Shown here one piece after another: positions 46,556 through 57,684 of a stretch of 64,000 bases of DNA. Location of the stretch: assembly GCA_015143295.1 (NCBI GenBank), contig CM026551.1, forward strand, positions 14,061,827 to 14,125,826, in the 5' to 3' direction. The notes beneath the pieces were generated by a model. It was not told the origin of the DNA, made no database searches, and was given only the letters and a program-made list of their open reading frames with translations. This DNA comes from Tetracentron sinense. Taxonomy: Eukaryota > Streptophyta > Magnoliopsida > Trochodendrales > Trochodendraceae. Position numbers and translations under genes: made by a program. The stretch's first letter is position 1. Every line of letters starts with the position of its first letter.

Positions 46556-47222
46556 AGGGCTGAGTATGGAGCTAAGGAGCCGAGGTTTTATTGAACATGT
46601 AAATATTTCAAGGTGTTCAAGCTTTGCTCGGCTCGGCTCGGCTCGGCTCGGCTCATTTATAAACGATCATCGATCGAGGCTCAAGCTGATCATGAACCCA
46701 ACTCGGCCTTTTAATGAGCTTGATTAAAATATTATTTGTTTAAGAATATACATATATGATTAATTTAAAAAATAACTCTTTGATGAGATGAAATAGTTTA
46801 GGAAATAGTTAATGTACCTGGGAAATGGATTTTACAATCCAAGGCTGGACCTCATTGGTCCATGCCAGTTGGTGGGTATTTAAGAGGGGGGCATGGACCA
46901 ATGAGGTTCAACCTTGGATTGTAAAATCCATTTCCCAGGTATGCTAATCACTGCTCAAATAATTTCACCAACTTAATCTACAACTTTTACGTGAAATAAC
47001 ACTTGGTATTCCTTTTTTTTGTCCCTTAAGTCTGTTAATTATCTTAAATATTTTAGTAATTTAAATTATTTCAAGCTTTTAATAAGCTGAGTAATGGTGT
47101 ACTTAGGCTTGGCTTATTAACTAAACGATATCGAAAATCAAGCTTGTGCTTTGCTTGTTTACTAAATAAACGAATGAGCTGGAGCTTTTATCGAGCTGAA
47201 CTCAAGTTGTTCAAGAGCCCCA
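46556..47222. repeat. CGAGCT-rich dispersed repeat
   Basis: Carries (ctcgg)n runs at 46630-46655, many gagctt/cgagct words and matching ends (ttcaagctttgctcgg; reversed right end ttgaacaacttgagttcagc). Probably an old non-autonomous element. Interrupted by the foldback element at 46817-46939. Confidence 0.55.
46817..46939. mobile_element. 123-bp foldback MITE, TA target
   Basis: Arms cctgggaaatggattttaca ... tccaaggctggacctcattggt match in reverse (accaatgaggttcaaccttgga ... tgtaaaatccatttcccagg) over about 50 bases. Flanked by TA at 46815-46816 and 46940-46941, as for Tc1/mariner-type MITEs. Confidence 0.85.
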
Positions 47223-47900
47223 TATTCATTAATCACAATGCATCATAATGAGGGACCCCTTTACCCGAAGCATAATGTTTAACCCATTTAAAATAAATAA
47301 ATTAAATATTTTAAAATAATTATAAGATTTTCAGTTTGATAAAAGCAACTACCATGGTTCTGTATAAAACAACATTTACAGTCTTAGGTGCAATAAAGGG
47401 GTATTCACCATGTAATTCACTCCAAGATGAAAAAAATCATCGTTTTATGCTTGTTTTCAAAGTATTTACCTGATAATGCTTTTGTGGAATTTTCGTAAAT
47501 AACCAAAAACATGAAAATACCATTTTTCTCCTTAAATGTATAGCCATTTTACCCTCCTTAAATGTATAAAGCCTCCTTAAGGACAAGTTAAAACACGAAT
47601 GGATCTACGGATATCGAGTTTGAATGATACATGTTTTGTTTTAATATGATTAGTTTTTACAGATTTCATATTCTAAGATTTGAGTAGACAATCCTATTTC
47701 TCATGGAAAATAGTTTGTTAAGAGATTAGATAAATTAACGTCCTACAAATAATTAAAATTCTACATTATCAACCACATTGTCGCTGTTAGTGTTTCCCAA
47801 GCATTTCTTGATGAACTTTCTTCTCCAACTGTTTAATTCTACTACTCAATGAAACGTTTAAGCCTAAACATTTGAGCTCGAGTCAAGCTCACGCCTGAAA

Positions 47901-48120
47901 ATTTCAACATCGGCAGAACATACACTAGTGGAATTGAGTATTTATTTCTACTAATTGAGTCAACTCAAAACATTAATGTTCCGGACTTTTAAAGGTGAAA
48001 TTTCAACATCGGCAAGGTGAAATTTCAACATCGGCAGAACATACACTAGTGGAGTTGAGTATTTATTTCTACTAATTGAGTCAACTCAAAACATTACTGT
48101 TCCGGACTTTTAAAAGTTTC
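47901..48120. repeat. 121-bp tandem duplication
   Basis: 47901-47998 (atttcaacatcggcagaaca through ttccggacttttaaa) is repeated at 48022-48117 with few changes. An extra short copy of the first ~22 bases (ggtgaaatttcaacatcggc) lies between at 47994-48015. Confidence 0.85.
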
Positions 48121-48314
48121 ACCGAAAGAACGGAGCCTAATAGCTCTATTTAAAATTTTCAAATATTTCCCCCCCAATGTTTCTCCTTCTCATCACATCC
48201 TGAAAGAAGGAAAAGGGGAGAGTTCTTGCAGTAGTCTTCACTTGAATAGTTAAATGTGGCATTTATGGACAACAACAATTGTCAAAGCAAACAAGAACAA
48301 ATAAGTTTTCAACC

Positions 48315-48353
48315 AATTTAGTTCATTTTTTTTAGGGGGTTAAATTCAGTTCA
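48315..48353. repeat. Micro-insertion (T8 plus G-run between 11-bp duplications), empty site known
   Basis: aatttagttca at 48315-48325 and aattcagttca at 48343-48353 flank ttttttttagggggtta. The paralogous stretch at about 39999-40010 (cccaattcagttcaatg) has a single copy with no insert, showing the uninterrupted state. Confidence 0.7.
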
Positions 48354-48557
48354 ATTGAAACTGATGATTATTGGGTACATATGATGCTAATTGAAGAGAA
48401 ATCATAAATTATTCTCAGGCTAGATTAGACAAACTTCACTTGAAGTCTCTACACTCACATTTGGATAAAGAAAGAAAAAAAGGTGCCATGAAAATACATG
48501 GTTATAGAAAGATGAGAATGGGAATTATTTAAAAAAAAATGCATTCCAAGGGTTCAG

Positions 48558-51500
48558 TCAATGCTTTGCATCTTCTTCTTCACAAAACTTGGAGTACTGA
48601 TCAGAGTCCATCAACGTATTTAGCTCCCCTTCATTGCCCATCTCCACTTTTATAATCCATCCATTTTCATACGGGCTCGCATTAACCTGAATCAAGAAGT
48701 ATAGATTAAAATAGATTAAATAACTCTCTTCCCAGTGTTCTTTACTTGAGAGAAGCTGAAACAACCAATAACAGGAGGGAAAAAAAACAGTGATTTCCAC
48801 GAATGAATTAAAGAGACAAGAATGAATTTGCAATAATAAATGTTGTAAGGGTTTATTTGGAGAGAATCAAGGCAGGAAACTACCAAAGTAAGCATACAGC
48901 ATTGATGCAACTAAAAGCCTATTGCTTGTTTTAGTTTGTCGAATGAAATCAGCTCCACAGTCCACACACAAACACAGAGGTTAGATCATCAGACAACCTT
49001 TGCAAAGGGAATGTTACGAATACAAACCCTTATTCATTGATTTAACTGTAGCGACATATGTACATATGCATATTCTCTGTGAATATAAATAAGGTTTTGT
49101 TTACAGTTATAACATAAAATTTTACTCGGATTGAGTTCAGAGTCTTCAGACATTGTGAAGCAAAACTGGCAATTGACCGTACTTTGTAAGAACTCAGTTT
49201 CAAGTGCGACGTAGGTGTTTTGATTCATAAGCAGATATTTCATATCTAATGGTTTAGAACTTAAGTTAATTTTCTATATTATAATCAATATTAACTTGAT
49301 TCTGACAGCACACATGTGTTCAACACATTGCAGCCGGGTCAAAACATCAACAGGACCAGTTTTAGTTGAACCTGGTATAACTGACTGGATTTCTTTCATT
49401 TGTTCCACGAGTTTGTAGGAGAAATCATGTCATATTGGAATGCAAATATCACCAAGAACCCACTTTATATGACACATAAGCTCAAACAACTAGATCAATT
49501 TCAAAACATTATGAGAAATTATCAGAGTAATATTATGGGCAATAATCTATCATTTGATGACTCACCAAACCGGGGGAACTGTTGAGCCCTTCATTGACTT
49601 CAATCACTTTTCCTGAGATAGGAGAGTTAATGTCACTAGTTGCCTTGACACTCTCAACCGCCCCAAAACTGCTTCCCTGTGTTACAGTGGTCCCCACTTC
49701 AGGTAATTCCACATAAACAACATCACCTAAATGGTCCTGAGCATGGTCGGTTATCCCTACGGTTGCAGAATTACCATCAACTTTGACCCACTCATGAGAG
49801 TCAGCATATTTCAGATCCTTCAGAACTGCAAATGGAGGAAAACAGAAGTCTCAATAATAAATGACATAATCAAGGGTTAATTACAAACCCTACAATCTAT
49901 AGAGATTTTTATTTAGGGAAAAAAGAGAAAATTTTGCTATGATATACAGATGCCATATAACTGACACCTAACCATCGATCTGGCCTGGCCAGTTAATGGG
50001 CCATTATGTGGATTAATCACGACCAACAATCACATTGCACAGGTGTTCTTTTCCATCTAAGGAATGGTCACTTTCTGGTCTTTCGACAGTTCTCAATAAC
50101 TTTATTGACAGTCCAAAGTGACTGGACAGTCGGGTTTCATGGCATGTCCATGCTTATTCATCTCTGTATAGCATAAAAAAAAATCCCATCTGCTTAAGTA
50201 TATAGAGGAGTCTCCTTCTGGCTCTCGTACTCTATATATGGTTGTATATAATTTGTATAATTGTGCGTGTGGAGATAAATAAATGGATCATGGTAGAGTT
50301 CGTGCTGACGACTCAAGGAAGGCTGCAAGGCATACAAACAATCTCCCGAATCGATCTTAAATTCAATTTGATAGGAGCCAGCTGGTTCTGACTAGCACAG
50401 AGAGAAGCTTTAACTACATCAAGTAAATTAGTTCATTACAGAAAAATGCTAGAAAGTGATGGATTCTGTTTGTGAAAGGTGTATAGCCTACACGGTTATC
50501 CTAAACAAAACTTCACTATGATAAGCCAATTCAGATGCATGAAGATCTGGTTCTATGACAGGGACTACAGGGGAATTACAACTACGGAGTGGTGTTGTGA
50601 CAATCTCCACTCTTTAGAGAATCTCGGAATAAAGTGATTATAAAAGCCCACTTGCATCTAAAGGCACTCTAAGTACAATTTTCTAATTTTTATCACAAAT
50701 TTTATTGTCAGCCAAGTTTGTCAATTAGAATCACTCTGAATTAGAAAAATCGCCAATTTGCGCATATACTCTACAGTCTACACAGGCAAAATAACTTTTC
50801 CCCGCTCAACACGTCTCAGGTTCAGATGCTCCATGAAATCATGTGAGGAACCTCCATTTTTTAATTTATAATCTGTTCTGTTGCTATAGCTTACAGACTT
50901 GCAAACCTCGTTCTATCTTTTTTTCCTTTTCTTTTATCTTTTTTTCTTTATGTATAGAGCTATATTGTTCATTTTTCTATTAATTTCCCACTTTGTAATT
51001 CTCCAAAAAGGCCCCTTTTCTTTTATTCTTAATATATTCCAATGTAGACAAATTGTCTAGGCGACATCTAGGCAATAGGGAGTTCCCTAGGCGAGGCAAT
51101 GCCTAGTCGTTGCTTGGGTGAAGCTTAGGCAACAAAAATCTACTTTTTCTATTTAAACTATCAAAAGTTAGTGAGTGCCCGCCTAGATCATGATCTAGGT
51201 GATAGGGGTTATTGCTAGACGAGGTGGTAGCTAGGCAACATTTTGACTACACTAATATATTCCCACCATCAAAGAAAAAGGTAAAGGAATAATCACAGAT
51301 TTTTTAATACAACAATTTCTAAAAGTTGATAAAATCATATGCCAGAGCAAAGAATCCAGAGAAGACACGATAATCTTTAAGCCTTCTCACTTGACTTTGT
51401 TAGAGTGAAAATCTACCTACGCATTATAATAAATCTATTGCTGACTTTGGCGAAAAGTTGCTTTCTGCCAATTCTTCAAACCACAGTTTGTATAATGTAA

Positions 51501-52117
51501 ACCACTAGATACACCTGCCAATCACACTGATTATCTGATCCGGAGCAGATAATTTTCCCCAGCCAATCAAACTACTGCCCAGATAATAAATGACACTGTC
51601 GTGGTTTACCTCACAAGTCATAAGGAAGCATGGTTTCCACAAGGACAATATTATCTTGAAAAAAGTGTTTTAAAAGGTAATGCATGAGGTGAGGCAATAT
51701 GACCTCCATATAAGTGACGTGCAAGCCTCAAGGCGTGAAGCAGGCTTAAGCCCTATGTTTTGTCACTTATATATATAAAAAAAAATTAAGAAATGAGAAA
51801 AATGCATAAAGGTTTAGAAAAGGAACGATAAACAATTAAATGATTCAACCATCATATGAAAAAATAAAATGTAATAGAGTCAAGCAAACACTGCAATATA
51901 AACTTACCTTTTGTTTCATATTAAACTACCTGAAAGGCTGAAAGCCAAGCAGGTTGGGTGGACAGGTGGTGGATTCAGAGATATTAGAGAGTTGGGGGAG
52001 AGATACGGTTTAATTCTTCTCTTCACATCCAATACAGTTTAATTCTTGACTGTTACAAAAAAGTAAGGGATTGTGAGACGACTCAAAATGAGGTAACTCC
52101 TTGATTCTAGAATAACT

Positions 52118-52153
<36 letters not shown>

Positions 52154-52487
52154 CTACATATCCCTTTCTTTAAACTTCTTTTCAGTTATGAAGGAAAGTG
52201 GTTGTGTTAGGCAATTAGGAAGAGGGGGAGGGGGTGATCATAATCGGTAATACGAAACACCACCTCACTACATTTAAGTCGCTTTCCATGACTTTAAATT
52301 GGTAAATTTAGTTCCTATACTTGATTTTTTTTAATCTAATTTGATTTCTTTAAGAAAAAGAAAAGATTATTCGTATCGTCCGAAACTGATACCGAAACCA
52401 ATACATATAGGTTTCGGTTGGGACCGATACATCACTCAAAACCATATTTTTAATCCTTGCCTGTGAGGGCCATGACTCTATGTAGAA

Positions 52488-52545
<58 letters not shown>

Positions 52546-55500
52546 GTGGGGTAGATGTGAGCGAGATGAGGATAATATGTAGAGGGACAGGATAGAAGTG
52601 GGGGCAAAGAGAGGATGAATAATAGCCAGCCAAGCAAGCTGTGTTGTTGCATATAAAAAAGTGGTTGTAAGTTGTGGGTTGGTGCAACTAGTCCTTGGCT
52701 CGAAGGCTTTGGAACACCCTCCGTTACCAAAAAAAAAGAGTGGTGGTAAGCTAAGCTCTAAAGTATTGTACATGTGATGCACCTTAGTTTCCTTCTCGAC
52801 TGTTCAATTTGTATGCGCAATAAATGAACCATCAGATTAGAAAGTTCTCTTATACTTATTTGTCCACTTTTTGAGATAAAATATTTGGAAAACTAACCAG
52901 TCACCACCTTCCAGTACATGGAGGATTACGAGGGAAAACATTTGGTCAGATCTCCTCTCCTCTCGGCCAGATCTCTATCTCTCTCATATTATTTATTGCC
53001 TTTTTTTTTAGGATTTATTTAGCAACTTTAAAAAGATCTACTTCTTAGCCTAATGGCTTTCACTAATTATAATTGGTTTTCTTTTAATATTAGCAAAATT
53101 GTGAGCTTTGCTGATGTTTTGAATCTGAAATTTTTGGGTTCATTTTCTTGATTAGTAGAATGCCCCTTGGGTATATGTGTCAAAATTTTGTGAAACGTGG
53201 ATTTCATTGGTGCCTCTGTATTATGTCTAAAGAGGTTATTTTGTTCTCATATTTACAAATCTTGATTTTTCAAATTAAATTTTAATTTTATCAAGTCTTT
53301 TAATATTGTCGTACGTTTTTTTTTTCTTTTAGCATTTCCGTGCATCGCACGGGATATTTACTAGTATGTGATGAAAAAAGAAATGTCAGTCATCAATCCA
53401 AGGGACTGATTTCAAATCCACCAAATAAAAACAAAGAAGTTGCAATAAACTATTTTGTGGGCTAGCGGCTCAAAATCACATCTTTTACTAGGAAATCTTT
53501 AATCTGAAATGAAGGTTCCAAAGGGATTTAAAATTCGAATAATATAAACATAATAAAACTTGATTCCACTCGAAAGTTTGCTGGGTCGAGTAACTTAAAA
53601 AACTCGAGTCGTTCCAACTCGGAATATATATGTAATAACTTGAAAAACCTGGGCTAAAAGAACTCAAAGTATCATGGTTTTACAACCTTAAACCTAAAAA
53701 CTAGGTTTAAAAGAACCCATAGTAGGTTGTCTTTGTAGGCCAAAAAAATATGAAACATACACAGTGTGACGTTCGAGTTTAGGTTTTAAATAATGAAAAA
53801 TATACCCTTTTGTGACTCGACCCGACCGAGTCACCCAAGTAACTCGACAAATAGTGTCTCCTTCATGTTTTGAGGCGACTTGACTTGAAATTCAGTCGAG
53901 TTGAGTAACTCGACCGAGTTATTCGGGTGACTCGCCGAGTTTTCGAACTATGGTTTAAACAAATAAATTCTATATTAATGGCATAACTATGATATAATAC
54001 ATTCAGACAAATGATACATATCTATCTCTATCACAACTATATCTACGCACACACGCGCATGCCCACACATATGAAGGTGTCACCAGTAATAAATAATGAA
54101 TGTTGTCCACTGGAGGACAAAAGTTCAATATTTTTTCTGTTGGGAGACATCCTAGTCCATGCAAGTAGATAATTAATTCGGACAAGACATGGAATAGCTA
54201 ATAACCCAAATCATGGAAAACCAAAGAATAGAACTAGATTATGTTAGATCTCCAAAGAAAACGATGAGACTCTTAAAGGATTTGATATTTGATATCTATT
54301 TGTGACCTTGTAAGCATTGAGTTAAGTATAGTACAAGTTGTATTGAGTTGGAAATAAGCATGATGATAGAAATAAATAATTATAGGACTTCTCAATCCAC
54401 GAAGGCAATTTTACTTACTATAAGGATAATTCACCATAATTTCAATGAGGGGTGGAGCCAGGGCAAGGGGGGGCACATGCCCCCCGAAATTTTGGAAATT
54501 TTTTTTTTTTTTTATAGGAGCATAGCATGGGGTATGGGAACAGCTTTGAAAAAAAAATAGTTTAGGGCATGGGGACAGCAGGCAGCTATCCCCTTGAATT
54601 TGGGAAAAAATATCTTTTATACTATATTGTTTAATTATTTAACAGGGCATGGTCATGGGCAAAACTTTTAAAAAACATACTATATTATTTAATTGTTTAA
54701 TAGAGTATAGCCATTAGGCAAGGGGGACCTGAGCTTTTGAAAACAAAAAATATTTTTTAATTAATTTAACAGGGCATAGCCATAGGGCAAGGGGACAGTT
54801 TCCACGTAAATAAGGAGAAACAATACCCGTAGGATATGTACGAAACGTATGGACGAAATAGCCTATGAACTTAGTTGTCAACAAAAAATCATGGGCTATG
54901 ATTCTGAACCCCCATCCCCCTAGACCCAAAATATATTGTGCACGCTTAATCATTCTTGACAAATTCATCAACATGGTGCACATTCAATCAACCATTGCCT
55001 GCCTCCCCCCCAACAATAAAATCCTGGCTTCGCCCCTGATTTCAAGTTCCGTGGTTTGTATAATCCAACCAACACACCACATTGTCTTCCTCAATCATAA
55101 TAGTCGCTGCTAATATATCTCTTGCTGGCTAGTGAAGAATAATAACCAAGCATTTGAACCCTGAAAATCATAAATTATAATCCTGACCAGTATCTAGTTA
55201 AGAGTTATCACAAAATTGTTGAAGTAAAACCCAACAAATAACCAAACCACACCGTCCAAGTAATGCCTTGAATCATTAAAGCAGTACCCATAGACACAGA
55301 TTCATGTTTGTGGTCTGTATAATCCAACATTGTCTAGGGAAAACTCGTTAGGTATTGAAGGGGAAAAAAAAACATTGCTCAGCATTTCAACTCTTAAAAA
55401 CCATAAATTACACAATCCTTTATCAGTATCAGTTATGATAAATCGCGGCATTGTAAAACCCAATAGATAACCAAACCACACTATCTCGAATCATTGAAAC

Positions 55501-56059
55501 AGTATCAATGGACACAGATTCATGCAATCCAGTATCCTTAAAAAGGAAAAATTGAAAAGGAGCAGTTATAGTGTTACACATAGGAGTGAATGATAATTTT
55601 TATTTATCTTTTTCTCTAAGAGAAACTTCCATTCAATATATAAACACCCCAACGTTCTAGATCCACAAAACAGTAAAGAAAAACATTTTAAAAAAGAGCA
55701 TAAATTCTCAAATCAAAACAAGACAATAAAAAGCTTCAAACACACAATCTATGCATTGATCAACCCTAAGACTTGGATTACACAGAACAAAAAACGAAAA
55801 ATAAACAGAACCCATTTCGAAAAATCATATCTTTCCCTTAAAGGACTATAGATCAAGCATTTTTAATAGATTCATAAACAAGATCTGCATGCATAACCAC
55901 TGTTTTATAGTTCCCTTGTCTTCTTTAATGAGTAACAAGATGAAAAACCAAATAAGAAAACATGAAAGTGGGTTTTGATTTACCAGAAGAAAAACCTCTG
56001 TGGAAAACAGAGACCCTGAGATAAGAAGCACCCCTTGAAGCCCACAATCTGGACGCCAT
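48558..56059 (-). CDS. GCSH: Glycine cleavage system H protein, mitochondrial, 3 exons
   Basis: Exons 56059-55984, 49825-49566 and 48686-48558 join in phase to 154 residues. Exon 1 ([20 protein letters not shown], then RGFSS) is a mitochondrial presequence rich in Arg and Ser. Exon 2 reads [38 protein letters not shown] and [18 protein letters not shown] with lipoyl Lys86; exon 3 ends [11 protein letters not shown]. Known: the lipoylated H protein carries the aminomethyl group between P, T and L proteins of glycine decarboxylase, central to photorespiration. Length is normal for the family. Intron 1 is 6158 bases (49826-55983) and carries several transposon insertions; intron 2 is 879 bases. 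Splice sites are canonical. Intact by inspection. Confidence 0.95.
51041..51252. mobile_element. 212-bp non-autonomous DNA element in H-protein intron 1
   Basis: Flanked by identical 11-bp words taatatattcc at 51030-51040 and 51253-51263. Ends are loosely inverted (tgtagacaaattgtc; reversed right end tgtagtcaaaatgttg). Inside are repeated ctaggcga/cctaggcg words. The target length suggests a Mutator-like origin, but the family is not certain. Confidence 0.65.
52123..52150. repeat. (TC)n microsatellite
   Basis: Fourteen TC units, in H-protein intron 1. Confidence 0.95.
52489..52542. repeat. Compound (GT)n(GA)n microsatellite
   Basis: About 11 GT units followed by about 16 GA units. Reading frames across it are artefacts. 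Confidence 0.95.
52846..53364 (+). mobile_element. Helitron-like element: clear 3' terminus, tentative 5' end
   Basis: Seen: ccgtgcatcgcacgg hairpin (53339-53353), then about seven bases and CTAG (53361-53364) followed by T, the classical plant Helitron end (hairpin plus CTRR, target A|T). The candidate left end tctcttatacttattt at 52846 resembles Helitron 5' ends but is preceded by T instead of A, so the start is uncertain. No Rep/helicase; non-autonomous. Confidence 0.65.
53520..53960. repeat. cgagtyactcgac-rich repeat
   Basis: Dense words such as gactcgaccgagtc, aactcgacc and ctcgccgag towards the right, aactcgagtcg and aactcgg at the left. Likely an old non-autonomous element inside H-protein intron 1; boundaries not resolved. 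Confidence 0.45.
54447..55038. mobile_element. Non-autonomous hAT element, 592 bp
   Basis: 8-bp target duplications atttcaat (54439-54446) and atttcaag (55039-55046), one mismatch. Ends gaggggtggagccaggg and, reversed, caggggcgaagccagga, about 13 of 17 matching. The inside has three imperfect repeats with acagggcatggycat and catactatattatttaattg words. Confidence 0.8.
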
Positions 56060-56612
56060 GTGAATCAAAACTCACCTCTCTCAGACTCTCTCCCTTCTAC
56101 TGCTTATGAGAGGATGCGTTTCTTCTATTTTTAGGTTCTTCTAAGTTAAAGAGGATACATGTATTTGAACATTTTGAAAAAGAAAAACTATATAAGGTGG
56201 GTAGTGTCCTTTTGTTTTTTGGTCAAGGTAACAATACCACAAGGCAATGCTACAGGTAATAGAAGGGAAAACACACACACCACTCTCACACACACACAGC
56301 CACATACAACCACTAAGCCCATGAAGAATCAACCCACAGGAACCTCAAAACGGGTCAAATTTAGCTTTGCCTCGTGGTATTGTTTTTTTTTTGGAAGGTG
56401 TCTTGTGGTATTGTTAACTTAGACCAAAATGCATCAAATTTCTATTGCAATTCAAACCCCACCAACCCAAAGTTGGTGAGTGTTGGTGGGTAGTGGAGAC
56501 AATTGGTAGAAGCACCAAGCTTGGTTCAATTGGCTACTAAAAGTAGAAGCACTAAGCTTGGTTGCCCTAACATTGTCTTGTAACACGTGCCATGCCCTTG
56601 AACAAAAAAAAA
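56060..56612. other. H-protein gene 5' flank
   Basis: Should hold the leader and promoter of the H-protein gene (minus strand). Contains a micro-insertion at 56371-56415 and a (CA)n-like stretch at 56268-56310. Confidence 0.5.
56371..56415. repeat. Micro-insertion (T8ggaaggtgt between 14-bp duplications)
   Basis: ctcgtggtattgtt at 56371-56384 and cttgtggtattgtt at 56402-56415 (one mismatch) flank ttttttttggaaggtgt. The ggaagg word after the T-tract is the same as in the 14595-14638 insert. Confidence 0.75.
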
Positions 56613-57530
56613 GGGTAAATTACACTCACCTCCCTTGAGGTTTGGAGTAATTTCAGAAACCTCCCCTCTTGTTTCTGAAATTACATTGACCTCCCTTGTT
56701 AGGCTCATCCTATTAACTCCGTTAACTAATGTTACTATTTTCCAATTTTACCCTTATTACTTAGAGGAAACACACAAGCTTAGTTTGAAAGCTCAACCAA
56801 AAAACACATAAACTTCCTAAGCCGCCACATGTCCCTTTTAAGACACACTAACTATGATTAAGATTCACTCACCCTTAAAGATTTATTCATCTAACCTTAG
56901 TTTTTAGAGAAAAAATAACTTTATGTGATTATGCTTAACCACAATTAAAGGGGGCTCTACAAGCCGCCACACTTCCCTTTTAACACCCATTAAATGTGGT
57001 CAAGACTCACTCACCCCTAAGATTTATCCATCTAACCTTAGTTTTAAGAAAAAATATTAACTTTATGTTAATTATATTGAACCCCAGTTAAGTGTCTCAA
57101 TAAGCCGCCACGTGTCTCTTTTAATACCCACTAACTATGGTTCAGATTCGCTTAACCCTAGAGTTCATCTATCTAACATTGGTTTTTAGAAAAAGAAATA
57201 TATAATTACCTTAAGTTGATACTATTAACCTTAGTTTTGGAAATATATATTAACTTAAGTTGATACTATAACCTTAGTTACAAAACCCAATTATCATTTA
57301 TTTTATTGTATTAATTGACTTTACAAAGGGTAATTTAGACATTTTAAAATGTTTAGTGATGATATCATCAAAGTCCATCCATAAAAGTAACGGCCAACTA
57401 ATGGAAGGGGGTAAATGTTATAGAAACCAAAGTTGAGGGGAGGTCAGTGTAATTTCATAAACAAGAGAGGAGGTTTCTGAAATTCCACCAAACCTCAGGG
57501 GAGATGAGTGTACTTTACCCCCCCCCCCCC
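56613..57530. mobile_element. Long-TIR (Mutator-like) element, 918 bp
   Basis: Left arm gggtaaattacactcacctc ... gaggtttgg ... tttcagaaacctcc is matched in reverse by the right end (57420-57520) over more than 100 bases. Flanks are A9 on both sides (56604-56612 and 57531-57539), fitting a 9-bp target duplication, though a homopolymer is weak proof. Core 56760-57300 has about four tandem units of about 120 bases (gccgccac, gattaagattcactca, ctaaccttag), homologous in reverse to the core of 45252-46125. Confidence 0.8.
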
Positions 57531-57564
57531 AAAAAAAAAGGTGCGGCCAATGGCTAGGCCTGGT

Positions 57565-57660
57565 TAAACACCGTGGGGATAGCCTAGCGGTTGTATATCC
57601 CCTCATTAGGAGGGAGGTCCTGGGTTCAAATCCCGTGAGGAGGGAGTGCGTGGTTGTTGA
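57565..57660 (+). other. tRNA-like pol III promoter head (SINE-like) directly before a LINE
   Basis: A box TAGCCTAGCGG (57580-57590) and B box GTTCAAATC (57624-57632) both fit the tRNA consensus exactly, 34 bases apart. About 25-45 bases further on the LINE reading begins. No full cloverleaf. Either a SINE head next to the LINE or part of the LINE's 5' region. Confidence 0.65.
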
Positions 57661-57684
57661 TTCTACCCGGAACAGATACCAAAT

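Noticed and set aside
52350-52782. Several minus-strand frames with Ser/Leu and His/Thr runs
   Set aside because: Products of the (GT)n(GA)n microsatellite.
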